Below, one piece after another: positions 1 through 6,084 of a DNA stretch of 6,171 nt (its first letter is position 1; each line of letters begins with the position of its first letter). The position numbers and the translations under genes are program-made. Source of the DNA: Aquisalimonas sp. (GTDB lineage: Bacteria; Pseudomonadota; Gammaproteobacteria; Nitrococcales; Aquisalimonadaceae); the NCBI GenBank assembly GCA_007127625.1, contig SKYZ01000413.1, positions 1 through 6,171 on the forward strand, in the 5' to 3' direction. A model generated the notes under the pieces. It made no database searches, had not been told where the DNA came from, and was given only the letters and a program-made list of their open reading frames with translations.

Positions 1-1544
1 AGCGGCGCGGCGGCCCGGGCTTCCTCGTCGGTCTCGTGGGCGGCGATTCGATGGTACGCCTGCAGGGAAGTGTTGTCGCCGGGCTGCACCCGCAGCACGG
101 TACTGTCGGCGCCGCCGTGGCGCCGGGGGTTGGAGGCACCCAGGTAGGCGCGGGTCAGGCGCGCCATGTACAGCGCGTGATGACCGGAGCGGTTGAGGAA
201 GGCCATGCTGTTGCCGAAGCATGCCACCAGAGCAGCCAGTATCAGCACCACGCCGAAGGCGAGCCCGAACCTGGCTTCGGCGGCGTCGCCTGTGATCAGC
301 ACGCCATGGGCCCCGGTGAGCCCGTGAGCCAGGGCGGCCATGATGACCAGGTACACCGACAGCAGGCCGAGGGCGAGCAGCAGTGCCGCCACGGCAAGCG
401 GGATGGCCGGCCGCTCGTGGGTCTCCGGGACGATGCGGGCGATGAGTCTCTGGGCCCCGGCCAGGATGCCGGCAAGCGTCGCGGCCAGGGCCGTCAACTG
501 GCCCGTTGCGGCCTCGTCCGCGCTCCAGCCCGCGAGTAGCCCGCCGGCGGTGTCCACCAGGCCCAGCAACAGCAGAGCCGCGGCGACGCTGAGGGCCCGC
601 AGGAAAGCGCGTGAAACCCCGCTCCGCGCCGCGGCCACATGCACCGCGGATTCGTCCTCGCCGGATCCGGTGCCCGATTCCACGAGTCGCAGCAGTGCCC
701 GGTCCGTGAACAGGAAGATCAGTAGAACCGTCGCCGCAACCAGACTGCCGGCGGTACCGCCCAGCAGCAGGGCAGTGGCGTTGTCGACGCCGGTGGCACC
801 GACGGCCAGCGCAGCCAGCGACAGCAACAGCAGCAGCACCGGTGGTCCCAGATTGGCGATGAACTCCCGGCGAGGTACTGAACGCGGGTGTCCGATCAGC
901 CAGTAGGCCCAGCCCGTGGGCCAGGCGGCGAACACCACTGTCAGGCCGGCCAGGTACAGGTAGGGACTGAGGGGCCAGGCCGTAATGGTGGTTGCTGTCC
1001 CGGCCACCGCAGGCGCGATCGGCAGGTAGGCGAGTTGGGCCAGCAGCAGGGCCAGCAGCACGAACATCGCCAGGACCAGGTGCACGCTGACCAGGTTGCG
1101 CAGCAGCACGGCGGCGCCCAGCAGCAGATCGCCGGTACCGCGGGGCGACAGGTAGCGGCCGTTCTCGCGCAGGTAGGACAGGATCCCGCGCCGGGTTCGT
1201 TCGATGTCGTTGGCGCTGTCGGGTCGGGAGGATGGTTGCCCGGCAAGGATGGCCTCCACGTCGTCGACGCCGGTGACGACCTCCGGCCGCCGGAACAGCT
1301 GCCCCAGGAAGGCGCCGAAATAGCCGCCACCGGAGACGGTGGAGAGGTAGTCCACGTGACGGAGCAGACCGGCCCGTGCCAGCGCCTGGAAAAAACCGAG
1401 GGTGAACGTGGCGCTGCGGATGCCGCCCCCGGAGAGCCCGAAGCCGACGCCGCCGCCATCCTGGGCAGCCCTGGCCGCCACCCTCCGGCGCTGCAGAAGT
1501 GCCTGTTCCTGGTCGGCCAGTGCCCGGGGGTAGTCTTCCCGCAT
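1..1544 (-). CDS. Patatin-like phospholipase with large membrane domain (3' end outside window)
   Basis: This is a predicted membrane-bound serine lipid acyl hydrolase. The frame is open from the ATG at 1544 to base 1, giving 514 residues with no stop. The patatin N-terminal core is clear: an oxyanion-hole motif SGGGIRSA (residues 38-45) and, about 30 residues on, STVSGGGYFG (68-77) with Ser71 as nucleophile; Thr69 takes the place of the first Gly of a canonical GxSxG. From about residue 140 to 450 the protein is a string of hydrophobic segments, roughly eight or nine helices (around 143-175, 191-216, 234-253, 257-280, 315-335, 345-366, 380-407, 425-448). Then comes a soluble stretch with YMARLTRAYLGASNP (459-473), a motif I associate with this multi-spanning subgroup. 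The catalytic Asp (DGG/DGA) is not seen and should lie beyond base 1. An in-frame TAG at 1557-1559 fixes the start closely, and a weak AGGGGA precedes the ATG. It diverges from the M48 protease. The family call is secure; substrate is unknown. Confidence 0.88.
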   Translation of the reverse strand, partial: MREDYPRALADQEQALLQRRRVAARAAQDGGGVGFGLSGGGIRSATFTLGFFQALARAGLLRHVDYLSTVSGGGYFGAFLGQLFRRPEVVTGVDDVEAILAGQPSSRPDSANDIERTRRGILSYLRENGRYLSPRGTGDLLLGAAVLLRNLVSVHLVLAMFVLLALLLAQLAYLPIAPAVAGTATTITAWPLSPYLYLAGLTVVFAAWPTGWAYWLIGHPRSVPRREFIANLGPPVLLLLLSLAALAVGATGVDNATALLLGGTAGSLVAATVLLIFLFTDRALLRLVESGTGSGEDESAVHVAAARSGVSRAFLRALSVAAALLLLGLVDTAGGLLAGWSADEAATGQLTALAATLAGILAGAQRLIARIVPETHERPAIPLAVAALLLALGLLSVYLVIMAALAHGLTGAHGVLITGDAAEARFGLAFGVVLILAALVACFGNSMAFLNRSGHHALYMARLTRAYLGASNPRRHGGADSTVLRVQPGDNTSLQAYHRIAAHETDEEARAAAP

Positions 1545-1677
1545 TATTCTGATCCCCTATTCCCTGGTGGATTCTTGTTCAGCGTCTCATTCATTGTAGT
1601 TCGGCCGGGGGGAGACGCACCAGGCGAGCTGCGGCATCATTGGGACGTTGTCGTCTACACTCCGGCTACTGCCAGCG
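1545..1677. promoter_or_regulatory. Divergent intergenic region between patatin gene and protease-hydrolase pair
   Basis: These 133 bp separate two divergently transcribed genes and must hold the start signals of both. The region is visibly more AT-rich around 1545-1600 than the flanking genes. On the minus strand the best -10-like hexamer is TACAAT (1593-1598, five of six consensus positions), which would give a leader of about 40 nt for the patatin gene; I see no good -35 at 16-18 bp. On the plus strand TACACT (1656-1661) is a poorer candidate, only about 16 bp before the ATG of the protease gene. No clear operator repeat was found. Confidence 0.5.
1593..1598 (-). promoter_or_regulatory. 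Candidate -10 element for the patatin gene
   Basis: The minus strand reads TACAAT, one mismatch from the sigma-70 consensus TATAAT, about 49 bp upstream of the patatin ATG. The implied transcript start lies near 1586. The -35 region is poor (TGGTGC at best), so the site would need an activator or is a chance match. Confidence 0.3.
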
Positions 1678-2652
1678 ATGCACCTGGATTCCGAAACCTT
1701 CCTGCGCCACAAGCTGGTCAACCTGTTACGGGCCGTGCTGCTCTTGACCGGCATGCTGCTGCTGCTCGGCCTCATTGGGTGGGTGCTTGCCGGTTGGTAC
1801 GGCCTGCTCTGGGCGGTGCTGGTGGGCGCGGTGGTGCTGGTGGTGGCGCCGGGGGTTCAGCCGCGGCTGATCCTTTCGCGTTCCGGCGCGCGGCGGCTGC
1901 CCCGTGACGCAGCGCCGGTGCTCTACCAGGTGTTGGATCGCCTGTACCAGCGGGCAGGCATTCAGGCGGCACCACAGCTCTGGTACGTGCCCTCGGCCGC
2001 ACTCAATGCATTCGCCGTCGGCGGCCGCCGCAGCGGGGCCATTGCGGTCACCGCGGGGCTGCTGCGCGCCCTGTCCCTGCGCCAGATTGCCGGTGTCCTG
2101 GCCCACGAGACCAGTCACCTGCGCCACAACGATACCTGGGTCATGGCCCTGGCCAGCCTGATCACGGAATTGACCTCGTGGATGGCCCTGTTCGGCCAGA
2201 TAATGATCCTGCTGGCGATTCCGTATGCCCTGGCCGGTGAGGCGGATATTCCCTGGTTGGTGTTGCTGATTCTCTTGACCGTGCCTACGCTAAGCACGCT
2301 GCTGCAGCTGTCCCTGTCGCGCAACCAGGAGTTCAATGCCGATCTGGAGGCGGCGCGGTTGACCGGTGACCCGGAGGGCCTGGCAGAGGCACTGACCCGC
2401 CTGGAGCGTTCCCGGGGCGCGTGGCTGCATCGTGTTTTTCTGCCGCGCCGCCGGCCGACCTGGGTGCCGGGCTGGCTGCGCACCCACCCGGAAACCGGTG
2501 AACGGGTGAAGCGGCTGCTGGATCTGGCCGCGACACCTGATATGCAACCCATTGTGCCGCTGCGAACCCCGCTGCGGGCTCCCCACGGGGTCCGTGCTTC
2601 CTGGGGCATGCGTGGCCCACGGTCGGGGGGGCGGCGCGTGTTCCGTCTGTGA
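1678..2652 (+). CDS. M48 family (HtpX-like) membrane zinc metalloprotease
   Basis: A 324-residue integral membrane zinc endopeptidase of family M48. In that family HtpX-type proteins degrade misfolded or damaged membrane proteins, with the active site facing the cytoplasm. Two hydrophobic helices come first (about 15-38 and 42-60), then the family motif ALNAFAVGG (108-116). The zinc motif is HETSH (His143, Glu144, His147) within LAHETSHLRHND. Two more helices follow (about 166-190 and 195-212), then the third zinc ligand Glu218 in NQEFNAD and a THPETGER motif typical of the family C-terminus. The order helix pair, HExxH, helix pair, Glu matches HtpX, but a short Arg-rich tail (about 298-324) follows. 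I chose ATG 1678; an in-frame TTG at 1648 would add ten residues, and neither has a good Shine-Dalgarno. The gene ends 28 bp before the hydrolase gene, suggesting an operon. All catalytic residues are present. I give no symbol because orthology to true htpX is not shown. Confidence 0.9.
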   Translation: MHLDSETFLRHKLVNLLRAVLLLTGMLLLLGLIGWVLAGWYGLLWAVLVGAVVLVVAPGVQPRLILSRSGARRLPRDAAPVLYQVLDRLYQRAGIQAAPQLWYVPSAALNAFAVGGRRSGAIAVTAGLLRALSLRQIAGVLAHETSHLRHNDTWVMALASLITELTSWMALFGQIMILLAIPYALAGEADIPWLVLLILLTVPTLSTLLQLSLSRNQEFNADLEAARLTGDPEGLAEALTRLERSRGAWLHRVFLPRRRPTWVPGWLRTHPETGERVKRLLDLAATPDMQPIVPLRTPLRAPHGVRASWGMRGPRSGGRRVFRL

Positions 2653-2680
2653 CCGGACTGAATAGCAAGGTGAGTAACGG

Positions 2681-4315
2681 ATGCTGGTGAAACGCCTGTT
2701 CGCCCAATTCTCCACTGCGGGCCTGCTCCTGGGCACGCTGTTCTTCGCGTTCTCGTTGACGCCCAGCCTGCTGCCGCGGCCGTTCGTGGTCCAGGGAATC
2801 ATCTCCGGACTCTCCTTTGCTGCCGGGTATGTCCTGGGTTACGCAGCGCACTGGCTCTGGGCCTACCTGGAGCTTCCCGAGCCGCGGCGGCGGGTGGACT
2901 GGTGGATCAAGGTGGTGGCAACCGCCTTCTGTACCCTGACTGCCGCCGTGTTCCTGTGGCGTGCCTCCGGGTGGCAGAACTCCGTGCGCGCGCTCATGGA
3001 AATGGACGAGGTGGGTGGTGTGCGCGCCTTCAGTGTGGCGTTCATCGCGCTGCTGGTGTTTGCCGTGCTGCTGCTGGTTGCGCGCTGCTTTCGCTGGACC
3101 TTCCGTTTTCTCTCCAACCGCCTCCAGCGTTACGTGCCCCCGCGCGTGTCCCACGTGGTCGGCGTGCTCGCCGCCCTGGCGCTGTTCTGGTCAGTGATCG
3201 ATGGTGTGATTTTCTCCTACGCCCTGCGGGTGGCCGACAACTCCTACCAGCAGTTGGACGTGGTCATCCAGGATGACCTGGAGCCGCCGACGGAACCGAC
3301 CCGGGCCGGCAGCGCGGAATCCCTGATCTCCTGGGAAGCCCTGGGAGGCCGCGGTCGACGCTTCGTCACCGTGGCGCCGTCCGCCGAGGACCTGGAGGCG
3401 TTTCACGGCGAGCCCATGCCGGATCCGATTCGCGTGTACGTGGGCCTGAATGCGGCCGAGACGCCCCAGGAGCGCGCGGAGCTGGCGCTGGCGGAACTGC
3501 GGCGTACCGGGGCCTTCGACCGCTCCGTGCTCATTCTGGCCACCCCCACCGGCCGCGGCTGGCTCGACCCGGGTGCCCAGGATACGGTGGAGTACCTGCA
3601 TCGCGGTGATATTGCGACGGTGACCGCCCAGTACTCGTATCTGCCCAGTCCATTGTCGCTGATGACCGAGGGCGAGTACGGCGTGGAGATGGCCCGGGCG
3701 CTGTTCCAGAAGGTCTACGGGTACTGGACGGCGCTTCCCGAAGACGAACGCCCGGATCTCTACCTCCACGGCCTCAGTCTCGGTGCCCTCAACTCCGATC
3801 GCTCCTTTGATGTCTTCGATATCATCGACGATCCGTTCCAGGGCGCCCTGTGGAGCGGGCCGCCGTTTCGCAGCGAGACCTGGCGAACGGTCACCCGCGG
3901 CCGTGACGAGAACTCGCCGGCCTGGCTGCCGCGTTTCCGCGAGGGCCGGGTGGTGCGCTTCATGAATCAGCATCGTGGGCTGGACGAGCCGGACACGGAC
4001 TGGGGCAATTTCCGCATCGCCTTTCTGCAGTACGCCAGTGATCCGGTGACCTTCTTCAATCCACAGATGGTGTGGAACGAGCCGGGCTGGATGAGTGGCG
4101 AACGCGGGCACGATGTTTCCCCGGATCTACGCTGGTTTCCGGTGGTGACCATGCTGCAGGTGGCGGCGGACATGGCGGTGGGGACGGCGCCCCGGGGCTA
4201 CGGCCACGAGTACGCTTACGAGCACTACATCGATGCCTGGGTCGCGCTCACGGAGCCCGAGGACTGGTCGGAGAGGGAAATCGAGCGGCTGAAGGAGCGG
4301 TTCCGGGACCGATGA
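2681..4315 (+). CDS. Membrane-anchored alpha/beta-hydrolase (Abhydrolase_9 type)
   Basis: A 544-residue protein matching the two-part architecture I know as Abhydrolase_9_N plus Abhydrolase_9 (PF15420 and PF10081, formerly a DUF). The N-terminal half has about five hydrophobic helices (roughly 12-28, 38-62, 75-94, 116-134, 158-178), opening with FSLTPSLLPRP (24-34), a signature of the family. The hydrolase domain runs from about 215 to 535. It carries RVYVGL and YLHRGD stretches, a nucleophile elbow GLSLG with Ser366, a likely acid Asp454 in YASDPV, and a likely base His509 in GHEYAYEHYIDAWVAL. The conserved segments GALWSGPPF and SPDLRWFPVV lie between. A good Shine-Dalgarno, AAGGTGAG at 2667-2674, sits 6 nt before the ATG. 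The close spacing to the M48 gene upstream suggests co-transcription. Substrate is unknown; an esterase or lipase role at the membrane is inference from the fold. Family assignment is from memory of conserved motifs. Confidence 0.88.
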   Translation: MLVKRLFAQFSTAGLLLGTLFFAFSLTPSLLPRPFVVQGIISGLSFAAGYVLGYAAHWLWAYLELPEPRRRVDWWIKVVATAFCTLTAAVFLWRASGWQNSVRALMEMDEVGGVRAFSVAFIALLVFAVLLLVARCFRWTFRFLSNRLQRYVPPRVSHVVGVLAALALFWSVIDGVIFSYALRVADNSYQQLDVVIQDDLEPPTEPTRAGSAESLISWEALGGRGRRFVTVAPSAEDLEAFHGEPMPDPIRVYVGLNAAETPQERAELALAELRRTGAFDRSVLILATPTGRGWLDPGAQDTVEYLHRGDIATVTAQYSYLPSPLSLMTEGEYGVEMARALFQKVYGYWTALPEDERPDLYLHGLSLGALNSDRSFDVFDIIDDPFQGALWSGPPFRSETWRTVTRGRDENSPAWLPRFREGRVVRFMNQHRGLDEPDTDWGNFRIAFLQYASDPVTFFNPQMVWNEPGWMSGERGHDVSPDLRWFPVVTMLQVAADMAVGTAPRGYGHEYAYEHYIDAWVALTEPEDWSEREIERLKERFRDR

Positions 4316-4324
4316 CCGGTGGTG

Positions 4325-4359
4325 TGACCGCGGTGCGTGCCGACAGCAGCCCGCGGTCA
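4325..4359. terminator. Perfect 9-bp inverted repeat between convergent genes, likely terminator
   Basis: TGACCGCGG (4325-4333) is exactly complementary to CCGCGGTCA (4351-4359), with a 17-nt loop in which TGC and GCA (4334-4336, 4346-4348) could extend the pairing after a two-base bulge. It lies in the 59-bp gap between the stop codons of the hydrolase and the SDR gene, so one hairpin could end both transcripts. There is no run of T on either side, so it is not a canonical intrinsic terminator. Confidence 0.5.
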
Positions 4360-4374
4360 GTCAACGAGGGTGCG

Positions 4375-5142
4375 TCAGAACCCGAACGCTGTCCAGCCTC
4401 CGTCCACCATGATGGTTTCGCCGGTGACGTACGAGGAGGCGTCGGCGGCCAGAAAGATGGCGGCACCCACCATTTCCTCCGGCAGGCCGAGTCGCTTGAG
4501 CGGCGTGCGTTGCCGGATCGCATCGGCGAAACCCGCCCGCGAGTCGGTGATGGCCTTGACCAGCGGTGTTTCCGTATAGGCGGGCGCAATCGCATTCACA
4601 CGAATGCCCCGGTCGGCCCATTCCGCTGCCAGCACCCGGGTGACCATCTTCACGCCGCCCTTGCTGGCGCAATAGGCCACCGACCCGGTGATGGCCGTTT
4701 CCGCAGCGATGGAGGAGATGTTGATGATTCGCCCGTCCCCCTGGTGAATCATCTGCCGCCCCACGGCCTGGGCCATCAGGAACACGCCGGTCAGGTTCAC
4801 GTCGATGATCTGACGCCAGTCCTCCGGGGTGTAGTCCTCGGCAGGCTTCTTCACTGTGAGGCCGGCGTTGTTCACCAGGATGTCGATGCGCGTGAAGTGC
4901 TCCGCTGCCGCCTCCACTGCCTGCTGAATCTCCTCGGGGCGGGTGACATCGCAGGGGAAGGCCCGTGCATCGACGCCGAATCCCCGCGCTGCTGCGGCCA
5001 CCTCTTCCAGCTCCCGGGGCGTGCGGCTGCACAGCGCCAGGTTGCAGCCCGCTTCCGCGAGGCCCAGGGCAATGCTGCGGCCAATACCCCGGCCGGCGCC
5101 GGTGACGATGGCCGAACGGCCGGACAGGTCGAATAGGCGCAT
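4375..5142 (-). CDS. SDR family NAD(P)-dependent oxidoreductase
   Basis: A 255-residue classical short-chain dehydrogenase/reductase, the usual length for the family, predicted cytosolic. The cofactor motif TGAGRGIG is at 14-21, a CDVT stretch at 64-67, and NNAG at 91-94. The catalytic tetrad is complete: Asn116, Ser144, Tyr157 and Lys161 in YCASK. The C-terminus has MVDGGW (245-250), as in many sugar- or acyl-type SDRs. Arg40 just after the second beta strand (CSR) hints at NADP(H) preference. The opening FDLSGR and overall pattern resemble gluconate 5-dehydrogenase and glucose 1-dehydrogenase-like members, but substrate cannot be read from sequence in this family. GAGGAA at 5151-5156 is 8 nt before the ATG and supports the start. 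It lies 55 bp downstream of the cupin gene on the same strand, so the two are probably co-transcribed, and it ends at the shared inverted repeat. Confidence 0.93.
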   Translation of the reverse strand: MRLFDLSGRSAIVTGAGRGIGRSIALGLAEAGCNLALCSRTPRELEEVAAAARGFGVDARAFPCDVTRPEEIQQAVEAAAEHFTRIDILVNNAGLTVKKPAEDYTPEDWRQIIDVNLTGVFLMAQAVGRQMIHQGDGRIINISSIAAETAITGSVAYCASKGGVKMVTRVLAAEWADRGIRVNAIAPAYTETPLVKAITDSRAGFADAIRQRTPLKRLGLPEEMVGAAIFLAADASSYVTGETIMVDGGWTAFGF

Positions 5143-5197
5143 GCGGGCAGTTCCTCATTCTCTGGCGGCGAGTGCCGGCATGACTGTGGCGGCCGGG

Positions 5198-5515
5198 CTA
5201 TTCCAGTACCGGTGTCGCCTTCTGGGACGAGACAAAAATGCACGCATTCGTGACCGCAGCCACGTCATGCTCTTCGCCCGGCTCGGTGTACAGGTAATCG
5301 CCTTCGCCGAGCTCGACGCCACCGATGCGCACCACGCCGGCAAGCACCACCACCTCTTCGGTGCCATGATGCGCATGACTCGGAAACCGTGCCCCGGCCT
5401 CCAGGCGAACCCCCGAGGAGCGTCCGCCGCTGTCGTTGTGCCGAAACAGGCTTCGCTGAATGCCCGGGTAGTCCGTCGCCTGCCATTCCCGGTCGGCGGC
5501 CTTGTTGACGAGCAT
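5198..5515 (-). CDS. Small cupin-domain protein (ChrR-cupin-like)
   Basis: A 105-residue single-domain cupin, predicted soluble and metal-binding. Cupin motif 1 is clear: GARFPSHAHHGTEE (41-54) followed by VLAG, giving likely metal ligands His47, His49 and Glu53 (or Glu54). Motif 2 supplies His83 in PGEEHDV (79-85), after GEGDYLY. The pattern resembles the C-terminal cupin of ChrR-type anti-sigma factors, but there is no N-terminal zinc anti-sigma domain and no ECF sigma gene next to it, so a stand-alone sensor, small-molecule binder or dioxygenase-like enzyme is equally possible. The frame is open upstream to 5617, but a strong GGAGGT at 5523-5528, 7 nt from this ATG, decides the start at 5515. 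It precedes the SDR gene by 55 bp on the same strand, suggesting a shared transcript and perhaps a shared substrate. Confidence 0.87.
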   Translation of the reverse strand: MLVNKAADREWQATDYPGIQRSLFRHNDSGGRSSGVRLEAGARFPSHAHHGTEEVVVLAGVVRIGGVELGEGDYLYTEPGEEHDVAAVTNACIFVSSQKATPVLE

Positions 5516-5522
5516 GGTGTAC

Positions 5523-5528
5523 ACCTCC
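5523..5528 (-). promoter_or_regulatory. Strong ribosome binding site of the cupin gene
   Basis: GGAGGT on the minus strand is 7 nt upstream of the ATG at 5515. It decides the start against the longer open frame beginning at 5617, whose extra 34 residues show no cupin features. Confidence 0.75.
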
Positions 5529-5549
5529 GTTCCGGTTTCCCCTGACCGC

Positions 5550-5555
5550 AGTGTA
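5550..5555 (-). promoter_or_regulatory. Candidate -10 element for the cupin-SDR pair
   Basis: TACACT on the minus strand matches four of six positions of TATAAT and would put a transcript start about 28 nt before the cupin ATG. No convincing -35 lies 16-18 bp further upstream. It is a weak call resting mostly on position. Confidence 0.22.
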
Positions 5556-5612
5556 GCGAAAACCCGGCGAGGAGATACGTTGGTCTGCCGCCGTCCCGGC
5601 GCCGCGGCTTCA

Positions 5613-5627
5613 TGCACTTCGTGTGCA
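5613..5627. repeat. Short inverted repeat in divergent cupin/membrane-protein region
   Basis: TGCAC and GTGCA form a perfect 5-bp inverted repeat around a 5-nt centre (TTCGT). It lies between two divergent genes, where an operator would be expected. It is short enough to be a chance occurrence. Confidence 0.3.
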
Positions 5628-5684
5628 GGGAGAGAAACGGCGTCGGCAGTACTAACCTTTCAGACAGGACAGGGGCATGGCGAC

Positions 5685-5690
5685 GGGAGG
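5685..5690 (+). promoter_or_regulatory. Ribosome binding site deciding start of small membrane protein
   Basis: GGGAGG lies 7 nt before the ATG at 5698. The alternative in-frame ATG at 5677 has only AGGGG one base upstream (too close) and a weaker AGGA 7 nt upstream, so the downstream start is preferred. Confidence 0.6.
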
Positions 5691-5697
5691 TTGGGCC

Positions 5698-6075
5698 ATG
5701 GACGTGGAGCGCCAGACGGCGGCCGTCGATTCCCTGCGGGAATGGAGCAAGTGGTCCATTGGCCTCGGGTTTCTCTCTGCCTCCGGTTGCGTGTTCGTGC
5801 TGCAGGGGGGCGTGCCCCTGCTGGCGCAGATCTTTCTGGTGCTGGCGATTTCCGCCTTCGCCGCCAGCGTGCTGTGCTCCATCCTGCTCCTGCGCGTGCT
5901 GGCTACACTGGTGGAACGGTTGCCGGTGCAGGATGGCCAGGGGAGCCCCGGGTCCATCTACCAACAGCAATTGCTGCCGGGCCTGACCGTTGCCCGGATC
6001 GCAGCCGCCCAGCTGCTGTTCCTGGTGCTGGGCGGTGCGTCCTTTCTCGCCTGGATCGTGGCGCCCTTGTTCTGA
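5698..6075 (+). CDS. Hypothetical small membrane protein, three predicted helices
   Basis: I do not recognise this family. The 125-residue product has a charged, probably cytosolic N-terminus (MDVERQ, residues 1-6), then hydrophobic segments at about 20-38, 40-68 and 97-123 separated by a polar loop (74-92, rich in Gln, Gly and Ser). There is no signal peptide cleavage site and no catalytic motif. The length and helix pattern recall the many small uncharacterised inner-membrane proteins of GC-rich proteobacteria. A start at 5677 would add seven residues, but the ribosome binding site favours 5698. It is transcribed away from the cupin gene and converges with the following minus-strand gene after a 9-bp gap with no visible terminator. 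The codon pattern (third positions mostly G or C) and open frame support it being real. Confidence 0.7.
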   Translation: MDVERQTAAVDSLREWSKWSIGLGFLSASGCVFVLQGGVPLLAQIFLVLAISAFAASVLCSILLLRVLATLVERLPVQDGQGSPGSIYQQQLLPGLTVARIAAAQLLFLVLGGASFLAWIVAPLF

Positions 6076-6084
6076 CGGCGACGA

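Noticed and set aside
1801..1860. Repetitive GTG/CTG-rich tract in the protease gene
   Set aside because: It is simply Val/Leu codons of a membrane helix and not a tandem repeat with a fixed unit.
888..1907. Long plus-strand open frame (339 codons) opposite the patatin gene
   Set aside because: It lies antisense to a gene with clear patatin motifs, its product is low-complexity (rich in Gln, Gly, Ala, His) without recognisable domains, and it runs across the divergent intergenic region into the protease gene. It is explained by high GC content removing stop codons.
2333..3154. Minus-strand open frame (273 codons) spanning the protease-hydrolase junction
   Set aside because: It crosses two real genes on the other strand, and its composition is that of an antisense shadow.
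3191..4111. Long minus-strand open frame (306 codons) opposite the alpha/beta-hydrolase
   Set aside because: It is wholly inside a well-supported gene, has no recognisable motif, and its His/Arg/Gly-rich composition is typical of a mirrored GC-rich coding frame.
5155..5970. Minus-strand open frame (271 codons) covering the cupin and small membrane protein
   Set aside because: It overlaps the cupin in another frame and is antisense to the membrane protein; no domain is visible.
6076..6084. Possible terminator between the small membrane protein and the last gene
   Set aside because: The gap is only 9 bp and I could find no hairpin in it or immediately around it.
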